Source: Phymatolithon calcareum
Taxonomy: Eukaryota > Rhodophyta > Florideophyceae > Hapalidiales
DNA length: 64,000 nt
Assembly (NCBI GenBank): GCA_977006965.1
Contig: OZ345358.1
Span: 372,001 to 436,000 of the forward strand
Direction: 5' to 3'
The notes below the pieces were generated by a model. That model searched no databases, was not told the DNA's origin, and saw only the letters and a program-made list of their open reading frames with translations. Each line of letters begins with the position of its first letter. The stretch's first letter is position 1. Below are positions 45,082 to 55,598 of this stretch, piece by piece. The position numbers and the translations under genes were made by a program.

Positions 45082-46578
45082 CTATCGCACCTCTCGCAGC
45101 TTAAACATATCCACAGCTGCTGCGACTCGTTTCTCCAGCTTATCCCGTCTCAAAATTCCGGTGGAATTATCGTTCGTGTACGTATACTGCAAATACCTGT
45201 CCTTCTCCCCCATGCCAATCGCTTCATTCAGCTTCATCGGAAGCACCACAATACCCCTCGCGTACGTCTGCACAATCGTTGTTGACATTCCACTCATACT
45301 TCCGACGAAGAAATCGGCGGCAATCATGTCGTGCAACGCCTGTACAGTATCCGACGCGATGTGGAGCTTCGTCTGAACTCCTGCAACGCTACCATTTATG
45401 CTCCTCATGCGTCTCGCAATAAGTTGGTCCCAATGACCATCTTTCGCAATCTCTCCGCGCTCGGTCGCGTACACAGGAGCCATGGCCCTGACGTCATGGT
45501 TATTCCTGATGTACCCATTGCGCGCAATACCCTCAGAGTAGATATTCACGGTCACCGGAGTCGCACGCTCATTTGCATCGTCGAGGGCTGTCTTGATCTC
45601 GCAAATCACGTCTGCGTACGTGACGTCGGGGATCATTTGTCGATATGTAAAGTTAAAAAAGTCGCCGCGTCGCACGTGCACCGCGATTTGTATCTGCTTG
45701 GGAGATAGCGAGAGAGTACGCGAAGTGTGTGGAGGATACATGGCCGTGCGACGCGTCTTTTCTGTGCCTGCACCGGGCGGTGAGGCAGTAGTTCCGTACT
45801 TTGCATGGTAATCCCAATATAACTTACGAATAAAGTCGCCGGTATCACGAAAGAATCCGGAACGATAGTCAAGATGACATTTGCTGGGTGTCATTTGGAA
45901 CATCGTGTTCGGCAAGGTGTGGTTCGCCATGAACTCATCTGCTTTCTCCTGGCACACGGTCCACATTTTCTGATCGAGAAAACAGTCTATGATCGACGGG
46001 GGAATGACTACAAGTCTGTCAAACTCGCCGCCCTTTTCACGCGTTTTCAGAACCTTGCAAACAATATTATTCTTGATGGAAGACCGGCAGCCATCGGAAA
46101 CGTTTTCGATCCTTGCGCAAGACCGACGCAGCACGTGGGAGCGAAAATCTACACCTTCAGCCCAACCAAAGAGACGCTCGACAGCGTACAAGTCATTAAC
46201 CGGTGTAATGGAACCATAAACAGATTGACGATGCGCGTAGCCAAGATTGAGTCGCGAGGATGTTAGCATTTCAAAGTTGACCATCGCAAATCGATGGCCG
46301 AGACCGTCACCGAGAACTGTCGGTATGGCCGAGATGAATACTCGGTTCCGGCGAGCATCACGGGGTACGATTGCGGTCTGATTTGTCAATGGCCATGGGA
46401 CATGGTCAAATCGGGAAAGGAAGATGTGTCGCTCTGGATTGAGCGCGCGTTGTAATCGCAAAAATGTACCTTTTCGCAAGCCGCGGTCGATCAACAGAAC
46501 GTGAACACAGAATAGGAGCAGGGCTAGGGCGATCGTACCAGTGCGGACTGAGATATTAGATGTGAGTGCGACGGCCAT
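45082..46578 (-). CDS. Type II membrane HxRRGD glycosyltransferase (fucosyltransferase-like), copy 1
   Basis: 498 residues from the ATG at 46578. This is the start that puts a single hydrophobic anchor (about residues 14-30, TGTIALALLLFCVHVLL) near the N-terminus, as in Golgi enzymes; the open frame extends to 46932 but that part is not conserved in copy 2. Motifs: LGDGLGHRFAM (about 89-99), like the GLGNR donor loop, IAVHVRRGDFF (about 298-308), the HxRRGD motif shared by alpha-1,2, alpha-1,6 and protein-O fucosyltransferases, and a late ADFFVGSMSGMSTTIVQ block. Predicted to act in the Golgi lumen on glycans, with GDP-fucose as likely but unproven donor. Paralogue at 62569-64000, about 80% identical. 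No introns. LINE-free immediate flanks. Confidence 0.7.
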   Translation of the reverse strand: MAVALTSNISVRTGTIALALLLFCVHVLLIDRGLRKGTFLRLQRALNPERHIFLSRFDHVPWPLTNQTAIVPRDARRNRVFISAIPTVLGDGLGHRFAMVNFEMLTSSRLNLGYAHRQSVYGSITPVNDLYAVERLFGWAEGVDFRSHVLRRSCARIENVSDGCRSSIKNNIVCKVLKTREKGGEFDRLVVIPPSIIDCFLDQKMWTVCQEKADEFMANHTLPNTMFQMTPSKCHLDYRSGFFRDTGDFIRKLYWDYHAKYGTTASPPGAGTEKTRRTAMYPPHTSRTLSLSPKQIQIAVHVRRGDFFNFTYRQMIPDVTYADVICEIKTALDDANERATPVTVNIYSEGIARNGYIRNNHDVRAMAPVYATERGEIAKDGHWDQLIARRMRSINGSVAGVQTKLHIASDTVQALHDMIAADFFVGSMSGMSTTIVQTYARGIVVLPMKLNEAIGMGEKDRYLQYTYTNDNSTGILRRDKLEKRVAAAVDMFKLREVR

Positions 46579-47557
46579 GAGCGCGGAAGTGCTCTTGTTC
46601 TTTTGGACTATGGAGGGTCTGTTCCAACTGTAGATTAACGGAGCTCGGGTGCGTGGCGTGGCGGCATTTACTGTTATCACATAGTATATGAAGACTCTTG
46701 TAATGCCCGGATGACGTGGAGTTAGAAAGGGGAAAGAGCAGCCATATATATTGCTACCGAAAGGGGAGGGCACCAACCATGCTTTACATGGCCTGGGGTT
46801 CTTTGCATCTGCGGAAACTGTTGTCTTTTGTGGGCTTTCCGAAGCAATGGTGGGCAATGGTAACTTCATTATAAAAATTGCACTGCTATGCAGGCAAGTG
46901 AGTAGAATTGACATTCTGTAAACTGGAAACATGAGAAGCGAACCAGAAGAGTCAAGGTGCGTTTATGTACACGTTGATCTGTCCAAAAAAGGCCACCCCT
47001 GATCTCTAAACGTAGAGGAGAAATATGGATCTGCGACTTGAAGAATTTCCGTTCCTTTCCGGTGGGAAACGAGCCTGGGCACTTGCGATATCCCAACTCG
47101 GTGTTATGCCCAAGTTGGGGTTTTCCAGTGGGCAGAAGAGTTGTTATTCAGTATTTTGCATTAGACCGGATCATGTTTCCGGTACTTTGTATGCTCCAAA
47201 AAACATGCCCAGTCGACGTTGCGTTCATTTATTGACAGGCAGATTAATGTTTTGAGGGAAATGATGTGCATCAAGTTCTTTGCCATTTCGCAATCCGCCA
47301 TTGCCGTTAATCCGGGGGTGATTTACGTGACATCTTAGAACTAACTTTCTGCCTGTACAGTTAATAGATTTTTGCAGATGGTCGACTGTCGAAGGTATGG
47401 TACATGATACTACATGCTGAGCCATCCCAATGGCTATGTGATGACGGTAGGTGGACGCGCCATGCACAGAACGCATCACAGTTTGACTACTGTATCATAC
47501 AGCACCAGCACGCAGCTCACATTACTGTACCTCGACAGGCTTCAACCTGAACTACAG
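46579..47557. other. Intergenic, no gene seen
   Basis: 5' flank of glycosyltransferase copy 1. Frames at 46869-47255 are unrecognised. Confidence 0.4.
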
Positions 47558-47654
47558 TAGTGTCTATTGTACGGCAACCGACCGGTACCTACAAAGACGC
47601 TAGAAATATGAAACTGTTGTCCTCAATTGAGGACCTCCCGTACAATAGACACTA
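47558..47654. mobile_element. 93-bp MITE of the CCCTCAATTGAGGG family
   Basis: The left end is TA-GTGTCTATTGTACGG (47558-47574). The right end, 47638-47654, is its perfect inverse, CCGTACAATAGACAC-TA. The right sub-terminus carries GTCCTCAATTGAGGAC, the same palindrome as in the 1.9-kb elements; the left one has GACCGGTACC instead. A minimal internally deleted derivative, with TA at both borders. Confidence 0.9.
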
Positions 47655-48267
47655 TGTTAGACCCACAGAAAGTTAATTTTACGGGCCCGACGTTGCCACC
47701 TTGATGTTGACACAATCGAGTGCTGAAGACGCTCACAGAGGAATTGCAAGCCAGAAAGGACATCGGCGTTACCGACGGGTGATGCAGTGAGTTCGGGTGA
47801 ACAAGTGCGACAGAACATGAAACATGTTTTGCCGATGTTTTTTGCTGTGTGTAAGTATTGTCATGATGAGCTATCTTTCCGTACAGCGCATCCTGTACAG
47901 TGGAGATCAGTTTGGTCAATCAAATTTACAGTGCTTTGGAATAACAGAATATTATTCTGAGTGTCACTGTGAGAGACTTATTTTCTGCACATTGCGACAT
48001 TACGAGATTTTTGTACAGTACATTTATGTATCATAGTGCACGTCACGTGATTCCGGGCTGTGTTTTACACACGTGACCATCATGAATCGGTCTACCCTTC
48101 TTCCTTGCAGAAGGCTTCAATTTAACGCCAGAATGCACCTTAGAGTACTGTTCAAAAATTGGAGTATGTCTGCGGGACTCTCCTTGCACAGATCTTCTAC
48201 CGTTTTGCCATACACGCTTCCAATGAATTGCCGTCGAGATGTAGCTGGACCAGAACAGCGTAGAATT
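47655..48267. other. No gene seen
   Basis: Short unrecognised frames on both strands. Confidence 0.4.
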
Positions 48268-48361
48268 AGGTTTTTTTTGAAGCAACTATTTAGTTGTTTA
48301 TTTGAAGGCACTCAGTATCAAAGACTGTACGAGAGCAGCTTTTCGGAACTTGTTCATTCTA
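48268..48361 (-). mobile_element. Retroelement family E 3' end, interrupted copy (left part)
   Basis: Matches 40785-40877 (T-run, TTTATTTGAA, AGACTGTACG, CTTGTTCATTC). It stops at TA, where the DNA transposon begins; the rest of the copy resumes at 50282. Confidence 0.8.
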
Positions 48362-50281
48362 GCGTCTATGTGACGGGAATTTTCCCTCAATTGAGGGATT
48401 GAGAATCAATTATTTTTTGAAAACGAAAGCTACTCATTATTAGGCTCATCAAACCCATCAAGCTCATGGATGTGTTCAGCATGCTTAGCAAAACAGTTTC
48501 TACCTGCTGAAGTGCCACATATGTTGATTACGGCGCCAGCAAGTCTACTACATGATGAGAACACGAGAGTTAATGCCTTGACTTGTCAAACTCTGCAGTT
48601 GTTTAGAACAGCTAAAGTAGTCATCAAGCCACCTGTGGCTTGCTTTTCCATTTTCGAGGGAGTTAAGTGGGTTTGAACACCGCCCTTGGAGCAAATATAC
48701 CTTTTGGAGTACTGAACATCGATGATTATTGCGCGAGGCAGAATGAATCCCGGAGGACAAGGCGCCTTGTACCTGAGTATGGGGCCACAAGACGGCGCAG
48801 TACAACTGTACTATGGTCCGTTTCACCTTCTAAATCGTTTTGCTTCTCGCCCTCTGTCGTGGTCACCAGATCAAGGTGCAGCATCATCTCACGTCTTCCT
48901 TAGTCTAAATTTTGTAATTCGCAATCTTTCTCCGGTTTACGGTGGGGCGATGTACTGCAGGAAGACATTTTCAATCCAATGGCCTTCGTTGCCATACCAA
49001 AGAGATATGAACTTGGCAAAGCAAAACCAAGTCTAACAGAGACACAGTGGTTTTTTGGGATCATTAATAGCATCGATAAAATCCTGAACGACCGCCCACG
49101 GGTACTGTACGGACGACATAGTGCCTTGTTCACTTGGTTGCAAGGTGAATGTGACGCACCAGAGGTACTCGGAGAACCTGGCTCTGGTCATCCCACTGTT
49201 TGAAAATGAAGGAGTGAGGATACACTTGTTCCCCATGGTAGACTTTCATAAAATCTCTTTGCGCCCAACTCCTGAGGACGAGTATTCCGAAAATCTTAGC
49301 CTCCGTTCTTCCTATTCGTTTCAGCTTAGCGGATGCCAAAGCAACAATTGTTCGCAGGTGCACTCGGCGAAACATCGTCATGAAGGAATCGTACGGTGTG
49401 TGGAACCCGATGCCACCGTTCTCGGATATAACATCTCTGTTTATAGGATGAACTTTCCAGAACTGACGGGGAATCCTTCCCCCAATTGGACACAGAACTT
49501 GGCGCTCGAACCATGGCACTTCATGAGCAAAAATACTCTGCTCTCGGTCTGGCGCAGTGACATCAAGCTCCTCTTGCGATTTTTGGTCCCATAAACCATG
49601 CGAGGAAGCCCGCAAGAGGGCGCTCAGAGCTCCTGTTGATTGTGTGGTAGGTGTCTGTCGAGAGTGTGGTTGATACTGAACGCAAAACTTGGTGTTGGCG
49701 AAGAAGATGTTCGACCGCGAGTACTGTAAGCCGGCGTTCGAGGTACAGAATTTTGCTTGTTGGGACTCGATACAACCATTCGAGAGGAACGAGCGCCTTT
49801 ATCAGCCTTCCCTGCCTTGACGTTAACAATCTTGAGAGTCCTAATCTTATTCTTTTCGATTAGTTTCTGAAGAAGAACCCATTTCACGCCAAGTGACGTG
49901 CTCGAGCGAGCCTTGATTTCATCATCGTGCACCTCTTGAACCGTGCCGTTCACCTTTTCTGACTTGGAAAATGCTCCGTATAGTCGGCAGTACTGTGCGG
50001 GACTTGTCACTGATGTTGGTTTGGTGTGTACGGCTGCACGGACCACTCGGCGCGGGTCTTTTTCTCGAGACATGGCAGGTGTGTTTTTTCTGAGTGACCA
50101 GCAGATTTTCGTTCCTACCGGCGAACGACGCGGTTTTAAGGCAGTAAAAGGGGTACTCCCCACCAAGAACAAAAGGTCTTCTTTCCGAATCTGGCGCTCA
50201 AAAACTGTTCCACTTTCTTTTCACAAACTTTTTTGAGCTCTTAAATCCAGCCTCAATTGAGGGTGTTCGTCACATAGACAC
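48362..50281 (-). mobile_element. TA-flanked DNA transposon with CCCTCAATTGAGGG ends (copy 2)
   Basis: 1,920 bp. Left end GCGTCTATGTGACGGGAATT then CCCTCAATTGAGGG; right end CCTCAATTGAGG, GTGTTCGTCACATAGACAC. TA flanks both sides and the host sequence is a family-E retroelement, so ends are defined to the base. Coding blocks run on the minus strand, parallel to copy 1: 50172-49624 (motifs TKICWSLR, RLYGAFSKSEKV, KIVNVKAGKADKG), 49615-49130 (NRDVISENGGIGFH) and a C-terminal block near 48480 (KHAEHIHELD). Frameshifts and stops separate the blocks. The blocks conserved between two diverged copies mark real transposase sequence, although I cannot name the family. Confidence 0.85.
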
Positions 50282-50820
50282 TAGTATATCGCCTGATGCC
50301 TAATACAGGGACTCGTCAGCATAGAATTAGGTGCTTCACTGTCTCCTTGACACCATAAGGGCACACTTTGCAAACTGAGTCGTAGAGTAGTGAATCATCC
50401 ACGCTTTGTCCACGGTGAAAATTGCCCGCCTCGCGAGAGCGGTATATCATGAGTTCGTCCAACCGCAAGATATGCCTAGTCCAACTCCAGCGTCAATCTC
50501 TACAGTAGGGTTATGGGCGATTGTGCTTCCACCTCTGGATAGCATATCGGACGCTACTGAGTTTAGGATACACACTCGGTCCAGATTCGCCCAGGAGTAG
50601 ATATGTAGTACGAGAAGGTTAAGATAGCAGCATGATATGTTACCCTCGCCCAAATCATCTCGAAAATATTTCGATGTCTACAGAGAGGCGAAAGAGCACG
50701 TCCAAGAGTGGATTTTGAGGATGCTTTAGCAGTCCACAGCCCCCAGGAGATTAACCGGGAGATTGTCTTATCGGGATTCATATCTTGCTTCGACCTCTCG
50801 GCGAGTGAGCTGTTCACAAA
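50282..50820 (-). pseudogene. Retroelement family E, ORF C-terminus (right part of interrupted copy)
   Basis: After the transposon, family-E sequence resumes (TAGTATATCGCCTG). Further on, the minus strand reads SREAGNFHRGQSVDDS and VCKVCPYGVKETVKHLILC with a stop near 50327. This is the C-x2-C...H...C motif that follows the RNase H region in several LINE groups. Upstream frames (to 50817) are weak. Confidence 0.6.
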
Positions 50821-50821
50821 T

Positions 50822-50996
50822 CACGCGACGCAGAAGCAGGGGAAGAGTTTTTGCAGCTAGGGCTACGACATTAACCTGGGCTGTATATATTTGAGTAGAT
50901 TAACGAAGCTATAAAGAGCGTATCAGGTGAAACGTATCTCCCATGCTTTCCCTTGAATACTTCTGAAGACTTTTAATAAATTCCAAATTCAAAAAG
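50822..50996 (+). mobile_element. LINE family A, older 3' UTR copy
   Basis: GTTTTTGCAGCTAGGGCTAC, then diverged UTR, ending AATAAATTCCAAATTCAAAAA. More diverged than the copies at 9.8, 42.4 and 60.5 kb. It abuts a family-D 3' end at 50997, tail to tail. Confidence 0.8.
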
Positions 50997-51760
50997 GGGA
51001 TATATGCTGATTTATTTTAAAAGCTCCCAAAGCTTCAATTTGAGTAACAGGGCAACTTCTCTCTGCTTTCCATACTCATCTCTCCACTATCCTTATAATA
51101 TCTCCTTAATCCGAAATTCTCTCTCTGTGAGGGCCCGAGTAAGTCTTTTGCATTCATATTCCGTTTCTTGGTCCATCTTCATAGACCGCAGTATACGTTG
51201 CAACACGATAAGCTCCACCACAGCAACAGTCCCAAAGTACTTCGCCAGAATGGATTTTCTCCACAAAGGAACTCTGTTGAAAATGACTCTCATGCATCTC
51301 AACCGCGCAGTTCTGTCCCTTATATATAGCACTCCTGGTAGGTCGTTCGGTACACCGATCGGGATTTTAACTGTCCGGCCCCCTTCTTCCAACGACCAGA
51401 CTTTGACTGTTGCTTGCAGGCGTCGCTTTTACCTTCTTCCGCTTGTTTCAGAGCTTCTTTAAGGTGTTCCTCTTCTGCGAGATACCCAATGTCCTTTGAT
51501 ACGTCTTCCAGATCTTCTTCTCTTCCCTGGTATTCTTCTGAAAGCTCCAGGAACTTCCTTCGTCTTACCAAGCTTAAATCGAACCTTTCAGCCTGGTGCA
51601 TTCTCCTCATCTGTGGGCTGGCGAGACGGCAGAGCACTTGCATCCTCTCCATTCGATACTCAAAAAAGAGACCCAAGATAACATGGCACGTCTGCCAGTG
51701 ACAGCGGTTTCTTTTCACGCTGCTTTTGAACAGAAATTCTTCGTGAGCCCTGCGATTCAT
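50997..51760 (-). mobile_element. LINE family D, 3' part of ORF and UTR
   Basis: The minus strand encodes RRMHQAERFDLSLVRRRKFLE (about 51620-51560). A frameshift near 51390 leads to RTARLRCMRVIFNRVPLWR and ECKRLTRALTEREFRIKEIL, ending at 51093. The copy at 61295-61941 matches throughout (RRRHQAERFALSLVR, RLRCLRLTFNRAPLWRKS). The 3' UTR ends at 50997 (plus-strand GGGGATATATG). The RT core is missing. Confidence 0.85.
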
Positions 51761-52189
51761 GGTCTATGTTATCATATTGGTTTCGTGTAATATTGTCAGT
51801 GGAGTGAGCCAAAGTTTCGTTGGATTGAATTTTCAGAATAGACCATGGACTGTTTACTTTTACTGAGTAGAAGCAACAACGTCAAGTGCGGATAAAATGA
51901 GCTCTTTAGCTTAGGGCATCAGTAATGTGAGACGTTTCAACTTAAAAGGATTTAAGAAGCTTGTGCAAATCTTCGGAGAGTCAGAAAACTATTGTTGGAG
52001 TTGGAAGCGGTTCATGAGCAGGATCATCAGCGGGAAATTCAACTTTTAGAAGCTCCCAACACTTCATAAGCTGTGTATAACAGGGCGGCTTCTCCTAGCC
52101 CTCTCCATTAACTATGCATTCAGTATTTCTTTGACTCTTTTTTCTATCAGCATGAAAGATGAAAAAGGGAAAAAGAATAGCCCACGTGT
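51761..52189. other. Mostly empty; contains a family-D 3' end
   Basis: 52035-52140 carries a diverged inverted family-D 3' end (TTTTAGAAGCTCCCAACACTT). Nothing else recognised. Confidence 0.45.
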
Positions 52190-52455
52190 GTTATAGTGAT
52201 TAAACGGCCTTCACACACCTTTCAGCGCTCGATTCGAGCGGATTGCAGATCAAATCCCGAGCTCTATTTGCCCAATTTTCAATCCGATGTCCGATCAAAT
52301 TTTTGCAAAATCTCTCCACATCCCGAAAAGATTTTGAACTTTTCGTTTACAATCCATTTGCCACGCGCTCCTAATTTCTGAGCTATGATGATGAAATTGT
52401 CTGAGTCGAAAACGGTTGCGCGGGGGGTACACCAGCGTAAAGAAATGAAAAGCAG
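52190..52455 (+). mobile_element. tRNA-derived SINE
   Basis: An A-box-like TGTTATAGTGATTAA (about 52189-52203) and a B-box GATCAAATCCC (about 52249-52259) are spaced about 55 bp apart as in a tRNA promoter. The unrelated body ends in GTACACCAGCGTAAAGAAAT near 52430-52449. The 3' end resembles the SINE at 56.6 kb (GTACAC...TAAAGAAA). Confidence 0.55.
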
Positions 52456-53424
52456 CTGGATTGCGCATTGGCCCAATGCATTGGGGAACTGATCGCGGTG
52501 ATATGCCGTGCGCGATAAAAGCTGTTTGTTAGTATCTCCGGTCACTCCTAAGAAATCCAAATGAAACTGGGGGCAACAAGATGTGGACGGCCTTGTTTAT
52601 TGTGAAATGACGGTGCGGTAAATGATGATGATGGTTGTGAGCTGGAGTTAGAGTTGGCTAGTGTAGGCTAAGCTAAATATCACTGCCGTAGCGAAGAAGT
52701 CTCGAGTTTGTTTGTACAGGCAGGATTGTGTTTCAAAACTCTGTACCGCTAAGGGCATGTTCGCATGTCATCGCATATTCTAGGACGCAAGCCTTGTGGA
52801 GGATTATAAAACCTAATGGATCCTGCTGTTCAAAACTTCAGTCAAAGCCAACAGAAACGGTTTTGTATCTTGTTTTGAGATAAAATTCTTGAGCAACGTC
52901 CCGTTAAGGGAAACTTTGAACATAAAATGATTTTGAAGCCAAATATAAGAATTTCTGCACCAAGGATCAAATGCGAATCCGATCATAATGGGATCCGTTC
53001 ATTCCATACAGTTGTGTTGCACTTTCCATCCGGTGGTTGCTTTCGCTCCAGCTGCATATAATCCTATCCGGTCTTAGATCGCCCTCTTCAGACCCTCATT
53101 CAAGCATGAGTCTATTATCTGAAGCCCGTCAGAAATAATATCCAGCAAAGTGTAAAATTTGAATCGGATTGGACGGATTGCTGGATCAGTCCGTCCGAAT
53201 TGATCACTGACACTTTTGTGCATATATCGGTATGAGGTTGCCGGTTCAAATCCTGTTACAGGCAAGAATTGCATAATTTTCTTTCAAGTGCACACGGATG
53301 TCGCCGTGGAATAGTGTGTCCGCAGTCTCGCCGGAAGAAGAAGAAGGTAGATAATTCAGCAGTAGAGAATTGCTTTGCGAGCCCCATCAGCGGGGAGAGA
53401 GCAGTTTACATACGTACATATTAT
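52456..53424. other. No gene; one B-box-like site
   Basis: GGTTGCCGGTTCAAATCCTG at about 53233-53252 resembles a tRNA T-arm, without a convincing A-box. (GAA)n at 53334-53346. Otherwise unrecognised. Confidence 0.35.
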
Positions 53425-53640
53425 TTAAAAACTACCAACGCATCTGCTGACGCTTGGGGAAACTTTCCCTTTGCCAAGACGTTTTGGTTGGATTCTGTCT
53501 AAAGAAGAGTTTCTTTTTTGCTGGCGCAACACAACTCAGTGGACTACAAAATCCCACATCTAATCTCCTTCGGGACCTCGAGGGGAAACATTCTCGTGCG
53601 AAGCAGTTATGCGGGTGCCGAAAGTGAAATCCAACTAGGG
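53425..53640 (-). mobile_element. LINE family B, 3' UTR
   Basis: Inverted 3' end (TTTAAAAACTACCAACGCAT) and UTR (GCCAAGACGTTTTGGTTGGA, CTTCGGGACCTCGAGGGG). Unlike the others its end is not directly on a GAA tract; the nearest tract is about 75 bp to the left. Confidence 0.75.
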
Positions 53641-53649
53641 AACCGCTTA

Positions 53650-53706
53650 GAGGCCCCTTAGAAGTGGAGTACACCTTTTATATCTCAGAATAAAGCAAGA
53701 AAGAAA
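53650..53706 (+). mobile_element. SINE 3' tail
   Basis: GTACACCTTTTATATCTCAG, then AATAAAGCAAGAAAGAAAAA, the tail shared with the SINE at 56570-56735. Confidence 0.55.
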
Positions 53707-53787
53707 AATGACAAATTTCTAAAGCAAACTTTACACGCTTCAGACGACTCGGGAACTGAAGCAATACTTTTCGTAACAGCTATTGAT

Positions 53788-55475
53788 ATGAAGCTTCGCA
53801 CAGTATACTCAAACCACTGGTATCAGCTTAGGTTCCAAAAGGGGAAGAGCACTGAACTGGCCATCCTAAAAGCTACTGAGCTATTAAAAGAGGATCAGAG
53901 ATGTGTAGCAGTATTGGACCTTAAGGCTGCCTACGACACAGTACCGAGAGTACACTTGGTGAACAGAATGAGACAAGAACTGCCCAAGGAGATCTGCGCA
54001 ATGGCCCAGGCGTTCTTGACACCATCCTGATTAGCAACAATTGGTGATGCGAACAGGAACTGGTTTCTAGTGGACAGGGGGGTCCCACAAGGGTCCCCTC
54101 TCAGTCCAAGCCTCTACAACATCTTCATGGATGAATTCGCAGAGCGAATGAGCCGGGCATCAAAAACCTGGGCTGAAAGACCGGCTATCCTCTTCGCAGA
54201 CGATGTTCTTCTCTCTGCGAAATCACCCGCTGCACTGCAAGGACTATTGGATGTAGCTACCCAATGGGCACAAGAGCGAGAGATGACTTGGAACACTAAA
54301 CAAGGGAAAAGCGAAATCCTCGAATCAGAGGAAACATTGGGCAAGATATTCAAGCTAGCGAACAGGTACTAGCACAAGTTCCGGAGGTCACGTACCTTGG
54401 ATTATCCCTAGACCCCGGAGGAGTCACAGATAGGTCAATGATGCAACGACTAAAGAAAGCAAGGACGGCCGTGTACGAGTTGCGTACACTGGGAGTGTTC
54501 AAGAAAGTGCTTAGTATACAGAAGTGTATTCAGATATACAAGGCACTAGTACAGCCACGCTGGAAGTACGCAATGCACTTAACGCCCTGGACAGAAGACG
54601 TACAAAATGCCGTCAAGGAAGTAGAAACAACATTCTTCAATCAAGTATTCGGGCCACTGGCCCGAGGAAGGACGGATAGGCTCCGTCCGTCTCCTGTGCC
54701 GAATCCAGGCGGCCGCACATCGACGAGAAATTTTGGCCTTCAAAATGCTGAGAAGGAACAAGGCGAAAGAACGTATGTATTCAAACGAAGTGCCCGAAAG
54801 GAGAAACAAACATGAATGGCAGTACACGAAGAAAGATATCGCCGCGATGGAGACCAGAGAGCCGTTCGGTGAAGCTGTAAAGCATATCCAAGCAAACCAA
54901 TCGTCGCAAGCACTTCGATCGAAATTTCTGGAAATGGAAGGAGACCGCCTAGAATCGAAGCGGAAAAGAAAGATACCATACGACAAGACAAGAGAATTGC
55001 CAGCAATCCTCAAGTTCCCCAAGGTGAAGCACAGGCAGCTCGCGCTGCAGTATGCCTGTGGAAGATTCTCACAGGTGTCAACAACAAGTATGACTGAAGA
55101 ATTCGGCACCAGAGCCAGAGAGCATATGGAGACCCTTGAACGCACGCTAGCAGGGTACGAACTTGAAGGAGAAAAACGACTGGAAACAGAAAAGGCACTA
55201 GATGAGCTCTTACTATTTAGTAAGACACTCATAGAACGCATGGAGAACGAAGAAGGGTTGAATTAATCCACAGAATGCAAGGCAGAAAGTGGCCGAGTCC
55301 AAGCACCAACAATCCCGTAGAGGACTGAGATAGGACTACTTTGAGTCCTGAGTTTTCCCGTCCGCCATACTGGTGGACGTTTCGTGAGCTGCACAAATGT
55401 AGGCAGCATCAGAGGAAGCCTTGCCCATATCTTCGAAAGTCTGTAGGGCTTTTAAATAAACATGAAAGGAAAAAA
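53788..55475 (+). mobile_element. LINE family C with reverse-transcriptase core, 5'-truncated
   Basis: The most complete LINE in the window. RT motifs in order: FQKGKSTELAILKA and LDLKAAYDTVPR (first catalytic Asp, about 53925), an in-frame stop at 54028, RGVPQGSPLSPSLYNIFMDE (about 54076), and ILFADDVLLSA (catalytic Asp pair, about 54195). A frameshift near 54360 precedes YLGLSLDPGG. Then YKALVQPRWKYAMHLTPW (about 54540), and a second frameshift near 54700 before KRKRKIPYDKTRELPAILKF (about 54960). The ORF stops at 55266. The 3' UTR ends GCTTTTAAATAAACATGAAA plus A-run at about 55475. Few defects, so relatively young, but not active. The ORF1, endonuclease and 5' end are absent. Confidence 0.92.
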
Positions 55476-55535
55476 AATACTTTTCGTAATTTCGACGTAT
55501 GCGATAAGCACTCTCGATCTCGACAAGAAGAAGAA

Positions 55536-55577
55536 GAAGAAGTGGAGATTTTTATTATAGTGTTACCAACGCATCTG
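55536..55577 (-). mobile_element. LINE family B, 42-bp micro-insertion
   Basis: Only the last 40 or so bases of the family-B 3' end (inverted: GTGGAGATTTTTATTATAG, GTTACCAACGCATCTG). It lies between two copies of GATCTCGACAAGAAGAAGAA (55516-55535 and 55579-55598). The duplication proves insertion, and the target itself contains the GAA tract. Confidence 0.88.
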
Positions 55578-55598
55578 CGATCTCGACAAGAAGAAGAA

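Noticed and set aside
46579-46932. 118-residue N-terminal extension of glycosyltransferase copy 1
   Set aside because: It would bury the membrane anchor and has no counterpart visible in copy 2; the internal ATG at 46578 fits a type II enzyme.
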